From Burkholderia sp. WP9 (GTDB lineage: Bacteria > Pseudomonadota > Gammaproteobacteria > Burkholderiales > Burkholderiaceae): a stretch of 64,000 nt of DNA. Under the pieces are notes generated by a model. The model ran no database searches and was not told where the DNA came from. It saw nothing but the letters and a program-made list of their open reading frames with translations. Where the stretch lies: contig NZ_FNTG01000001.1 of the NCBI RefSeq assembly GCF_900104795.1, positions 1,860,001 through 1,924,000 on the forward strand, in the 5' to 3' direction. Shown here in pieces: positions 36,241 through 44,463 of the stretch. A program made the translations under genes and the position numbers. Within the stretch, counting starts at the first letter, position 1, and each line of letters begins with the position of its first letter.

Positions 36241-37320
36241 TCACGCCGCCACGCGCTCGTCGCGCGCAATCCGTTCACGCGTGGCGGGAATCAGTTCACG
36301 GCCGTAGTCGATAGCGTCTTCCAACGGATCGAAGCCGCGCACGAGGAACGTCGACACACCGAGCGCGTAATACTCGGCGAGCGTATCGGCCACTTGTTCC
36401 GGCGTGCCGACGAGAGCCGTCGAATTCGAGCGCCCGCCGATTTCCTTCGCGACGCCGGTCCACAAGCGCTCGTCCACGCGATCCGAGTCGCCCGATGCCG
36501 CAAGCAGCCGCCGCGCGCCTTCGCTTTGCGCCGGACCGCCCCGGCCGATCCCTTGTGCCGCGCGCAGCCGCCTTGTTTCTTCGAGGATGTGTTCCGCGCG
36601 CTCCCAGGCCGCCGCTTCGGTGGCCGCGAGAATGGGCCGGAACGACACCGAGAATCGCACCGTGCGGCCGTGCTTCGCGGCTTCCGCGCGCACTCGCGCG
36701 ACCTGCTCGCGCACCTGCGCCTTGGACTCACCCCACAGCGCATAGACATCCGCGTGACGGCCGGCGATTTCGAGCGCGGGCGCCGACGCGCCGCCGAAAT
36801 ACACTGGAATATGCGGCTGCTGCACAGGCTTCACTTCGGAGAAGCCCTGCTCGAAGCGGTAGTACTGGCCGTTGTGATCGAAGGGTTTGGCCTCGGTCCA
36901 GATGCGCCGCAGGATATGCAGGTACTCGTCGGTGCGGGCGTAGCGTTCGTCGTGCGACAGGAAGTCGCCGTCGCGGCGCTGCTCGGCGTCGTCACCACCC
37001 GAGATGATGTGAACCGCGAGCCGGCCGCCCGAATAGTGGTCGAGCGTCGCCAGTTGACGCGCGGCGAGCGTCGGCGCGACAAAACCCGGCCGATGCGCGA
37101 GCATGAAGTGCACCTTGCTGGTCACGCTCGCCGCATGCGCGACCGTCAACAGCGCATCGGGACTCGTGGAATGATGCGGTACGAGAATGCGGTCGAAGCC
37201 GGCGGCCTCATGCGCGCGCGCAAACTGTTCGACATAGTCGATGTCGACGACCGGTCCTTGCGCCGCGTGCGTTTCGGACACCTTGCGGGTCTGGATCATG
37301 CCGATGAATTCGATGGACAC
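36241..37320 (-). CDS. Luciferase-like FMN-dependent alkanesulfonate monooxygenase (SsuD-like)
   Basis: 359-residue flavin-dependent monooxygenase of the LLM class, close to SsuD in length and layout. It uses FMNH2 from a separate reductase to release sulfite from sulfonates, or to open related C-S bonds. Seen: VDIDYVEQFARAHEAAGFDRILVPHHS at the N-terminus, FMLAHRPGFVAPTLAARQLATLDHYSGGRLAVHIISGG (the barrel core with conserved His and Arg), and VYFGGASAPALEIAGRHADVYALWGE. The start is a GTG (37320) with GGGAG nine bases upstream; an ATG at 37299 is possible. It heads a leftward group with the aldolase gene. No dedicated flavin reductase gene is adjacent. Confidence 0.88.
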   Translation of the reverse strand: MSIEFIGMIQTRKVSETHAAQGPVVDIDYVEQFARAHEAAGFDRILVPHHSTSPDALLTVAHAASVTSKVHFMLAHRPGFVAPTLAARQLATLDHYSGGRLAVHIISGGDDAEQRRDGDFLSHDERYARTDEYLHILRRIWTEAKPFDHNGQYYRFEQGFSEVKPVQQPHIPVYFGGASAPALEIAGRHADVYALWGESKAQVREQVARVRAEAAKHGRTVRFSVSFRPILAATEAAAWERAEHILEETRRLRAAQGIGRGGPAQSEGARRLLAASGDSDRVDERLWTGVAKEIGGRSNSTALVGTPEQVADTLAEYYALGVSTFLVRGFDPLEDAIDYGRELIPATRERIARDERVAA

Positions 37321-37627
37321 GTGCGTGTCTCCCTGAATGGTTGCTGCCCGGCGGAACGGTGACGCGGCTGGCCGGATGCATGGTTCGCTTCGAGGCGTTT
37401 AAGGTAGCAGCGCGGCATGCGCATGTTAAATATTGATCGGCCATATCTATATCGGATTTGCATGTAACGGTGCGGGCTTCGATCGACGCATCTCGCCTGC
37501 CCGGCGCCGCGCGCGAGCAAACCCCCTTTCGTGAATGTGGACATCGCGGCACCGTCAGCAGAAAAGCGGAACCTTTGCGAGAATGCCCAATCGCGCGAAA
37601 GCGCCGGAAACAACAAGTGAACAGACA
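37321..37627. promoter_or_regulatory. Divergent intergenic region between two luciferase-like genes
   Basis: 307-bp gap between divergent starts. Its middle (about 37420-37470) is unusually AT-rich, with TTAAATATTGATCGG and TATCTATATCGG, and has the look of back-to-back promoters. The direct repeat ATCGG and the pair GCATGTTAAA / GCATGTAAC are possible regulator sites. I see no coding sequence in it. Confidence 0.45.
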
Positions 37628-38623
37628 ATGATCCCCTTCTCGGTCCTCGACCTCTCGCCGGTTACCGCGGGCGCCACGCCGGCGGACGCGTTCAGGAATA
37701 CGCTCGACCTCGCCCAGCATGCGGAAACCTGGAACTACCAGCGCTTCTGGCTGGCGGAACATCACAACATGACAGGCATTGCCAGTGCGGCGACCTCGGT
37801 GGTGATCGGCTACGTGGCGGGCGGCACCAAAAAAATTCGCGTCGGCTCGGGCGGCATCATGCTGCCGAACCATGCGCCGCTCGTCATCGCGGAACAGTTC
37901 GGCACGCTTGCCTCGCTGTACCCCGGCCGGATCGATCTGGGCCTCGGCCGCGCGCCCGGCACCGATCAGAGCACCGCTCGCGCGCTACGCCGCGATCTGC
38001 AAAACAGCGCGGACTCGTTCCCTGACGATGTGGTCGAATTGCAGCGTTATTTCGCCGACCCCGTGCCGGGCCAGCGCATTCGTGCGGTGCCGGGCGCGGG
38101 GCTGAACGTGCCGCTGTGGCTGCTCGGCTCGTCGCTCTTCAGCGCTCAACTCGCCGCGGCGCTCGGCTTGCCGTTCGCGTTCGCGTCGCATTTCGCGCCG
38201 GATTACATGCTGACCGCGCTGCAGGTGTATCGCGCGCAATTCCGTCCGTCGGCGGCGCTGGAGAAACCGTATGCGATGGTCGGCGTCAATCTGTTCGCCG
38301 CGGATACCAACGAAGAAGCGCAGCGTCTTTTCACCTCGCTGCAGCAGCAGTTCATCAATCTGCGGCGCGGCACGCCGGGCCAGTTGCAGCCGCCGGTCGA
38401 GCGGCTCGAGGCCTCGGAGATGGAATTGAATAACGTGGCGCACTCGCTCGCCTGCACGGCACTGGGCGATCGCGATACGGTGCGCGAAGCGTTGAAGTCG
38501 ATCATCGATCAAACCGGTGCGGACGAGTTGATGCTCACCGCGCAGATCTACGATCACAAGGCGCGGCTGCGTTCGTTCGAGATCGGCGCGCAAGTGCGTG
38601 AGGAGTTGGCGGCCGGGACGTAA
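37628..38623 (+). CDS. Luciferase-like monooxygenase, MsnO8 family
   Basis: 331 residues from the ATG at 37628 ([20 protein letters not shown]), the usual opening of MsnO8-type LLM flavin proteins; the frame is open upstream but unrelated. Seen: [73 protein letters not shown] and [28 protein letters not shown], the conserved barrel strands and flavin pocket. The physiological substrate of this family is not established; by neighbourhood it may act on sulfur compounds. It stands alone, divergent from the SsuD-like gene. No strong ribosome site precedes the start. Confidence 0.88.
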   Translation: MIPFSVLDLSPVTAGATPADAFRNTLDLAQHAETWNYQRFWLAEHHNMTGIASAATSVVIGYVAGGTKKIRVGSGGIMLPNHAPLVIAEQFGTLASLYPGRIDLGLGRAPGTDQSTARALRRDLQNSADSFPDDVVELQRYFADPVPGQRIRAVPGAGLNVPLWLLGSSLFSAQLAAALGLPFAFASHFAPDYMLTALQVYRAQFRPSAALEKPYAMVGVNLFAADTNEEAQRLFTSLQQQFINLRRGTPGQLQPPVERLEASEMELNNVAHSLACTALGDRDTVREALKSIIDQTGADELMLTAQIYDHKARLRSFEIGAQVREELAAGT

Positions 38624-38883
38624 AGGCGTCGCACGGATGCAGCGTGAGCATCGGGTGTCAGATGTGAAACGCTCGTGTGAATGCCCGCATAACGGCAATG
38701 GCAACGGCGAGGGGCTGCTGCTGGCCGAACAGCGACCGATGGGTCGATCGTCATCTGGCGGCGCCCAGCTTCAGATTCCGTTCCGCCCGACCGTCTGAAG
38801 CACATCATTTGCATCGATGCCAGGAGACGCCATCGAGGTAAAGGCGAAACGGCGCAGCGCATTCAGTCTGCGCCGCGCTGGCT

Positions 38884-39372
38884 TCATCCATGTTCGATAC
38901 CAAGTAGCCGTGCGTCCAGCCTCCGCGCTAGCGCTGCGCCGCCTTCGCGCATCACGGCGTCGTGGTTCCATTGAAAAGCGGGCCGCAACAACGGTGCCAA
39001 TGCATTCATCCACGCGCGGTTCGTGCGCACACACCAGTCATAGCGGACCTTCGTATGGTTGCGTCCGTCGGTCGAAAAGCTCCACCTGCCGGCGCCGTCG
39101 ACGTCGCCACTGGCTTTTCCCTCCAGCGCGACTAATGGGTCGACGCGCGTCACCCGCATATCGAACACGAGGCGATACGGCAAGCGGCCTTTCCATGTAT
39201 AGCGTTGTACAAGGCCCACGCCCTGATCGGAGCCTGCCTGAAGCTGTTCCACGCGCTCGACGCTACTCCACCACTCAGGCCAGCGCGCAGAATCCTGGAT
39301 TGCCGCCCAAACCTCCTCCACTGGCGCGTCGATGCGCCAGATGGTGGAAAAGCGGTATTCGACCGTCCGCAA
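38884..39372 (-). CDS. SRPBCC (START-like) family protein
   Basis: 162 residues from a TTG (39372) with GGAGG four bases upstream. The body is a START/Bet v1-like ligand-binding fold: VEYRFSTIWRIDAPVEEVWAAIQDSARWPEWWSSVERV opening, then VGLVQRYTWKGRLPYRLVFDMRV strands and a long C-terminal helix (VMREGGAALARRLDARLL). Such proteins bind small hydrophobic molecules or act as polyketide cyclases; the function of this one is unknown. The reading frame continues without a stop into a piece of an EamA transporter upstream (39373-39654), so a 256-residue fusion starting at 39654 is formally possible. The well-placed ribosome site at the TTG argues that the SRPBCC protein is made on its own. Confidence 0.75.
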   Translation of the reverse strand: MRTVEYRFSTIWRIDAPVEEVWAAIQDSARWPEWWSSVERVEQLQAGSDQGVGLVQRYTWKGRLPYRLVFDMRVTRVDPLVALEGKASGDVDGAGRWSFSTDGRNHTKVRYDWCVRTNRAWMNALAPLLRPAFQWNHDAVMREGGAALARRLDARLLGIEHG

Positions 39373-39654
39373 ACTGCCTCCGTTCTTAGTATTCTTCTCG
39401 TCCACCGCGCTCTGACTTCCGGCGCCGCCCAGCCTGCCGCCCCGGAGCCGCACTATCATCGAGAGCGCGAGGGCGCCCGACGCGATACGGATCGACGTAA
39501 AACTCGCTGCATCGATACCGGTGCCCTTGAGGGCCAGCCGGCATAGCAACGAATTCGCTGCAAACGCGACCATTGCAAGCAGCGTCAGCACAGTGACACG
39601 CACGGGCGACACAGCCCTCCAAAAACGCTGAATCTTCCGCCAGTATCCGGTCAT
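39373..39654 (-). pseudogene. EamA/DMT transporter N-terminal remnant
   Basis: Starting at the ATG at 39654, this frame reads as the first two membrane segments of an EamA-type drug/metabolite transporter: VTVLTLLAMVAFAANSLLCRLALKG, then IDAASFTSIRIASGALALSMIVRLRGG. The homology stops after about residue 80 (GGAGS), where the rest of a ~290-residue, ten-TM transporter should follow. Instead comes a short unrelated linker (SAVDEKNTKNGG) and the SRPBCC gene. This is best explained by a deletion or recombination that removed the remaining membrane segments and placed a new gene at the break. The fragment cannot work as a transporter. Confidence 0.75.
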
Positions 39655-40376
39655 TGCGCCGCCTGTACGAGCGTCAGTGACCGGTCGTCTCTGCCCGAGC
39701 GCGGCCTTTTGCAACCGGCCCATGTCGCCCCGTTGCAGCGCTTCGCCCCTCGAAACCTGAACGATTGCTTCCTGGGCCGCCCTGTCATTCCTGAAGGCGA
39801 AGCGCACGTAACATCAATGTAATGTGAGCGTCAGCGTGCATCAACCTTCGCTGTACAGAATAAGGGTACTCACTCCCGTTTCCACGCGGTGGTGAGATCG
39901 AAGGCTTCCGTCACGGCGGCGTGAAGCTGACCAAAACCAGGTTCGGGAGGTAATTCAACTTCAAGGCCGTTAGATATGTAGCGCTGATCTTGAGTCGCTG
40001 GCCGGCTGAGGGTGGGCGATCGAAGGTGCGCCCCGGATCGCGCGCCCCCTGATGATCGGCCCGCTGGCCGTTCTACGACGCGCCGGACAACTTCGACGTG
40101 CAAAGGTTCGTTAACCCAGCGAAGGCGCCATTCGAACGTCCGTATGAAGACGCGGCCCAACGGCCGTCGATGACCGGTCACTGCCCGAGGCGGTCGATAG
40201 AAGTCGACCCCGAAGCAGACATCGCTCGCGGCTAAATGCAGGCACAGTAGGAGGGTTCTCGAAAAAGCAAAAAACGCGCAGATTGACCTGCGCGCTTCGA
40301 TCCATTGCAACTACAGAATGCTCACGGCCTAAAGCAAGAACGACAACAGTGGCCTGCAGCATTCGACACCGGTGAT
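39655..40376. other. Gene-poor accessory region, no supported gene
   Basis: About 720 bp without a gene I can support. A minus-strand frame of 146 codons (39870-40310) exists, but it has no recognisable domain, no ribosome site and an Arg-rich composition. The end of that frame (QDQRYISNGLEVELPPEPG) looks somewhat protein-like and could be a decayed gene. The sequence is less GC-rich than the core regions, and the region lies next to a broken transporter gene, consistent with rearranged or imported DNA. Confidence 0.4.
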
Positions 40377-40601
40377 TTACGAACCGAAGTAAATCGGCTT
40401 CATCCCATGGTTTGCATCCGGACGAATTGAGCCTTGGATTTTGTGCCCCAAGCGAGAAACATCGTTACGGAGCGAATGCAGATGTTGATGGGTTCCCGAC
40501 AGAGAATTGACCGCCGGAGCCGCCTCATTCGATTGAGCGAAAGACGATACAGCCGGAATAGCGAGAGCGGCGGCCACAACCAGTGATTGAACAAGTTTCA
40601 T
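40377..40601 (-). CDS. Small exported protein (DUF4148-like)
   Basis: 74-residue protein with a clear signal peptide (MKLVQSLVVAAALAIPAVSS, cleavage after FAQ or SFA). GGAGG lies ten bases before the ATG. The mature part (NEAAPAVNSLSGTHQHLHSL, later SIRPDANHGMKPIYFGS) is a short polar peptide resembling the many small DUF4148-type periplasmic proteins of Burkholderiaceae, whose role is unknown. It ends in an aromatic FGS. The larger open frame upstream of the start (from 41000) has no coding features. It lies 226 bp downstream of the NIPSNAP gene on the same strand. Confidence 0.8.
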   Translation of the reverse strand: MKLVQSLVVAAALAIPAVSSFAQSNEAAPAVNSLSGTHQHLHSLRNDVSRLGHKIQGSIRPDANHGMKPIYFGS

Positions 40602-40827
40602 GATCCTTACCTCCAAGACTTGATTTTCCGCAAACACCCGTTTGCGTTTCAGTGCTTTCAGTCTAGGCCGGAGGCGGCTTGTGATTAAGCTCTTGCAGAA
40701 CAATTGACAGTTGCCGGAATAGGTACAAACCCTTGGTGATTCAAGGGCTGCCTGCCGGCGAAGTCCGGTTGCGCGGCGCCGCTGCCCTGTCCAAACATCG
40801 TCCCAAGCGCTCCTCGTATAGTCAAAC

Positions 40828-41439
40828 TCATCGAAGCGGAGAATTGTTTGCAGGTATCCAGATCGTCGAGGTCGCTTCGGAAAATTGCTCCGGGCCACCT
40901 TTCGGTGGCCAGATACCATCGGCGTACGACTTGGCGCGAATCGCAATGCGCTCGTCCAGACTCTCCCAAGGCCAGATATGAGTGATGCGTGGCGCGCCAT
41001 CGAGCGCGTACATGTTGACCGTTAAGCGCGAGCGCTTCGAACGTTCGGGCATTGCGGATTCCCATGCTTTCATCGTCGGCACGAGTCCACCCGGCCGCAA
41101 CCAGTAAGTCCGAAACTCATAGTATTTGCCGAAGGCCCCCGGCTCTACCGGGGGAAGAAAAGGAAAGGCGGCGTAGCTTTCCATCTCGATTGCGCACTCG
41201 CTCGTGGCTGCCCCGAAAGGGTCGTCGTGATGCAGCGCGCGCCTTCTCTCACGTGCGAGTTCCTCCGCGTCTTCGAATCTTCGCAGCATGCGCACGCTTC
41301 CGAGCGTTCCGTTTTCCGAGGTCCAGGTGCCAAGCCAACGGCCGAGCGCTACACGCTGATGGAGGTATGTCTGCGCGTTCGCAATGACCTGAGGCACTTT
41401 GAGGATGTGAGACGAAAGGGTAGTCAGTTCATACAGCAC
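40828..41439 (-). CDS. NIPSNAP family protein
   Basis: 203 residues from a GTG (41439) with GGAG upstream. It has two ferredoxin-like (dimeric alpha/beta barrel) halves: LYELTTLSSHILKVPQVIAN at the N-terminus, then KYYEFRTYWLRPGGLVPTMKAWESAMPERS, the typical NIPSNAP block, followed by THIWPWESLDERIAIRAK. NIPSNAP proteins are small, often in catabolic operons, with no settled catalytic role. The gene is divergent from the LysR gene at 41558 with 118 bp between, so that regulator probably controls it. Confidence 0.85.
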   Translation of the reverse strand: MLYELTTLSSHILKVPQVIANAQTYLHQRVALGRWLGTWTSENGTLGSVRMLRRFEDAEELARERRRALHHDDPFGAATSECAIEMESYAAFPFLPPVEPGAFGKYYEFRTYWLRPGGLVPTMKAWESAMPERSKRSRLTVNMYALDGAPRITHIWPWESLDERIAIRAKSYADGIWPPKGGPEQFSEATSTIWIPANNSPLR

Positions 41440-41557
41440 GTCATTCTCCAGAGTGATCCGAATCTTCGCGGGGTACCTGTCTGCGAACTAGATTAGACTC
41501 ATCCGCTGCCGCAGCGGTATTCCCTGTTCGTTCACAGCCTCTGGGAAAAAATTCACC

Positions 41558-42424
41558 ATGTTCGACTGGCAAGATCTGCGCTACTTTCATGAGCTCGCGC
41601 GCGCCGGGTCGCTCTCCAAGGCAGCGACTGAGCTGTCGGTTGAACACGCAACGGTCGGGCGTCGCATTGCGTCCCTGGAAGCGACGCTTGGATTGAAACT
41701 CGTTCATCGGCTACCCCGAAGCATTCGTTTGACCGAAGATGGAGTGGTCGTGGCCGAGCTTGCCGCCACGATCTCCGAAAGCGCACAGGCCATCGAGTCG
41801 TTTGCGCTACGGGCGAAGTCGGCATTGTCTGGCGTGGTGCGGATAAGCGTTCCGCCCACAGTCGGCAACTTTTGCGTCGCGCAGTACATGCAGACATTTC
41901 ACGAGGCGCATCCGTCTTTAAAGATTGTCATGGCGAACACGCCAGACATCGCAGCACTCGACCGGGGCATCGCGGATATAGCGATTCGCATGGTGAAGCC
42001 AGAAGAGCCGAGCCTTTTGACGCGCCGGATCGGCACGATTCGCTTTGGCTTGTATGCGAGCCGTGCCTATGCGAGCCGGCCCGCCGCGCAGTGGTCATTC
42101 ATCGCTTACGATGCGTCGCTGAATCACGTGAAGCATCAAACATGGCTGCGACGATTCGTGGATGGCAGGCCGATCGTTTTCGAAACAAGCGATGTGATCG
42201 CCCAGCAGATGGCCGCACGCAACGGTGTTGGCGTCGCGGTTTTGCCAACGGTGCTCGGCGAACGTGACGCTGAACTCGTCAGGCTCGACGTCGAGACCGG
42301 GCCTCCGGAAGCAACACTGTGGCTGGTAACCTACCCCGACCTGCGACGCGCGCGAGCTATCAAGGCTGTCATGGCGTTCCTCGTGGATTGCATCGACCGC
42401 GAACCACTGCTGAAGTCGGCGTGA
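41558..42424 (+). CDS. LysR-family transcriptional regulator
   Basis: 288-residue LysR regulator. The N-terminal HTH is FDWQDLRYFHELARAGSLSKAATELSVEHATVGRRIASLEA (residues 2-42), and the effector domain follows from ~85 (GVVRISVPPTVGNFCVAQYM). The start is supported by the position of the HTH at the very N-terminus. It is divergent from the NIPSNAP gene, its most likely target. The group resembles regulators that act on small aromatic or aliphatic effectors, but no effector can be named. Codon use is slightly less GC-biased than in core genes. Confidence 0.9.
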   Translation: MFDWQDLRYFHELARAGSLSKAATELSVEHATVGRRIASLEATLGLKLVHRLPRSIRLTEDGVVVAELAATISESAQAIESFALRAKSALSGVVRISVPPTVGNFCVAQYMQTFHEAHPSLKIVMANTPDIAALDRGIADIAIRMVKPEEPSLLTRRIGTIRFGLYASRAYASRPAAQWSFIAYDASLNHVKHQTWLRRFVDGRPIVFETSDVIAQQMAARNGVGVAVLPTVLGERDAELVRLDVETGPPEATLWLVTYPDLRRARAIKAVMAFLVDCIDREPLLKSA

Positions 42425-42558
42425 ATGAGGTTGAGGTTCTGGAGTCGCAAAACAGAACGTTGTCTCCCACGCGCATTGACGGGAGAACGTCATACGGAGC
42501 TATCGCGTCGCCAATCACAACGAGCGAATGACGCACAGCCTCGAAGCGTGCAACAGAA

Positions 42559-43521
42559 CTAGCGAATGGATTGCAACGAGTCCGCCGCGTTCGGCTCTCG
42601 CGGATACGCCGCCAGGCACAATTCGAGCACCTCGGCGCGAAGCCACCGATGGGCCGGATCCCGGTCGAGACGCGGATGCCAGATCGCCGAGACGTTGAAA
42701 GCGGGTGTGAGCACAGGCAGCTCGAAACCCTGAAGCCCGTTTGCGGCGGCATGATCAGGCGTGAACGGGTTGCCGAGGCAGGAATGCGGAATGACGGCGA
42801 GCAGGTCCGAGTGGCGGGCTAGTTGCATGGCACTGGTGTAGGACGGCACCACCATCACCACCTTCCGGCGCAGGCCCGGTGCCTCCAAGGCCGCGTCCAC
42901 CGGGCTGACTCCATCTTTGATACGCGAGGTCGCCACATGGCCGCACGTAGTCCAGTGCTCCGCACTGATGCCGGTGCCGCTCATGTTGGGATGGCCGAGT
43001 CGGCACACGCCCACGTATCGGTCGCGGAACAGAAGGCGTGTACGGATCTCGGGGGCCGTGGTCCTGACAGTGCCGATCTCGAGATCAACCGTGCCTTCGC
43101 GTAGTGGCTGCGCGTCCCAGTCAGGCTTGGGCGTGAAGCAAAGCCGCACGCCAGGCGCTGTGCGGTGGATCCTCTTCATCAAGGGTGCGCCGAGCAGATC
43201 GATGAAGCCTTCCCCCGCTCGCAGCGTAAAGCTTTGCTCCAGGGTGGCGACTTCGAATGTATGGTCGGCGGGGCTCAGTAAACCCTGCGCTTCGCGGGTC
43301 AGGCCGGGAAGACGCTGGCTCAACTGCTCCGCGTAAGGTGTGAGCACCAGCGTGCGGCCGGCCTGCAGCAGCAGGCGGTCGCCCGTGGCCGCACGCAGAC
43401 GCGTGAGCGTGCGACTCATGGCGGAGACGCTCAGGTTCAGTCGCCGCGCCGCGCCCGTAATGCTGCGCTCGGTCAGCAGCGCATCCAGCGCGGTCAGGAG
43501 GTTGAGGTCGACGCGTGACAT
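42559..43521 (-). CDS. LysR-family transcriptional regulator next to an SDR gene
   Basis: 320 residues from the ATG at 43521 (MSRVDLNLLTALDALLTERS). The HTH is SITGAARRLNLSVSAMSRTLTRLR (residues 20-43), typical of the LysR subgroup that includes many regulators of dehydrogenase genes. GGAGGG lies directly before the ATG. It is divergent from the SDR gene at 43652 with a 130-bp gap, the usual layout for a regulator and its single target. The effector domain includes VRLCFTPKPDWDAQPLREGTVDLEIG. The C-terminal ~30 residues are WLRAEVLELCLAAYPREPNAADS. Confidence 0.9.
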   Translation of the reverse strand: MSRVDLNLLTALDALLTERSITGAARRLNLSVSAMSRTLTRLRAATGDRLLLQAGRTLVLTPYAEQLSQRLPGLTREAQGLLSPADHTFEVATLEQSFTLRAGEGFIDLLGAPLMKRIHRTAPGVRLCFTPKPDWDAQPLREGTVDLEIGTVRTTAPEIRTRLLFRDRYVGVCRLGHPNMSGTGISAEHWTTCGHVATSRIKDGVSPVDAALEAPGLRRKVVMVVPSYTSAMQLARHSDLLAVIPHSCLGNPFTPDHAAANGLQGFELPVLTPAFNVSAIWHPRLDRDPAHRWLRAEVLELCLAAYPREPNAADSLQSIR

Positions 43522-43651
43522 CCCTCCAGCATAGCCGAAGCTGGTCAGGTATGGCGTTTGACGCAATCGTGGATTGTAGGCGGAGCGTCTGGTGCAAAGG
43601 TGGAGCGATCCCCCAGAATTCACTGCATCACCCGACGAAGAAGGAAAGCTC

Positions 43652-44371
43652 ATGCCCCAAGCACGCAACCCGGCTCACAGTCCCACGATTCTGCTCATCG
43701 GCGCCTCGCGCGGCCTTGGCCATGCGATGGCGGCCGAGTTTCTGAAGAAGGAATGGAACGTCATGGGCACCGTCCGCGCCGGCAGCGGCCGGACCCTGCT
43801 GCACGCCCTGGCCGATGCGCATCCGGACAGGGTCGAGATCGAGACGCTGGACATCACCCGGCCGGATGAGATCGACGCCCTGCACTCGCGCTTGTCCGAC
43901 CGGACGTTCGACATTCTGTTCGTCAACGCCGGCACGACCAATCCGGATCCAACCGAAACCATCGGCGAGGTATCGACCGGGGATTTCGTCAACCTCATGG
44001 TTGCCAATGCACTCAGCCCGATGCGGGTGGTGGAGCGCCTTGCCGATCTTGTCCCGCCCACCGGACTGATCGGGGTCATGTCGTCCGGGCAAGGCAGCAT
44101 CGCGGACAACGAGTCCGGTCAGCGAGAGGTCTATCGCGGCAGCAAGGCGGCACTGAATCAATTCATGCGCTGCTTTGCTGCGCGCCAGGCTCAAACGCCC
44201 CGCGCCATGCTGCTAATGGCACCGGGCTGGGTGCGCACCGACCTGGGTGGGCCGGAGGGAAGACTGTCGATCGAGGAAAGCGTGCCCGGGGTCGTCAATG
44301 TACTGCTGGCCAAGCAGGGCCGTCCCGGCCTGGAATATCTCGATTATCGCGGCCGGACCGTCCGGTGGTGA
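43652..44371 (+). CDS. Short-chain dehydrogenase/reductase
   Basis: 239-residue SDR oxidoreductase. It has the cofactor motif ILLIGASRGLGHAMA (GxxxGxG), the structural NAG (FVNAGTTNPD), and the active site YRGSK with Tyr and Lys of the YxxxK pair in EVYRGSKAALNQFMRCF, with a serine upstream in VMSSGQGS. The start at 43652 has AAGGAAAG upstream. The substrate is unknown. Its neighbour is a divergent LysR gene. The region after the GxxxGxG motif (GTVRAGSGRTLLHALADAHP) suggests NADP preference because of the basic residues. Confidence 0.9.
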   Translation: MPQARNPAHSPTILLIGASRGLGHAMAAEFLKKEWNVMGTVRAGSGRTLLHALADAHPDRVEIETLDITRPDEIDALHSRLSDRTFDILFVNAGTTNPDPTETIGEVSTGDFVNLMVANALSPMRVVERLADLVPPTGLIGVMSSGQGSIADNESGQREVYRGSKAALNQFMRCFAARQAQTPRAMLLMAPGWVRTDLGGPEGRLSIEESVPGVVNVLLAKQGRPGLEYLDYRGRTVRW

Positions 44372-44463
44372 CGGAGATACGCCGGTATACTCAGCCAAAC
44401 CCTGATCGAGCGGACCGCCGCGACTTAGGAGCACCGTGACGGCACGGAAAGCCGTACGGATGC

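Noticed and set aside
38884..39807. Single 307-residue protein as one normal gene
   Set aside because: The first 51 codons lack coding character, residues after that are a transporter fragment, and the SRPBCC part has its own ribosome site.
39870..40310. 146-codon minus-strand frame
   Set aside because: No domain, no ribosome site. Noted as possible decayed gene but not supported well enough to call.
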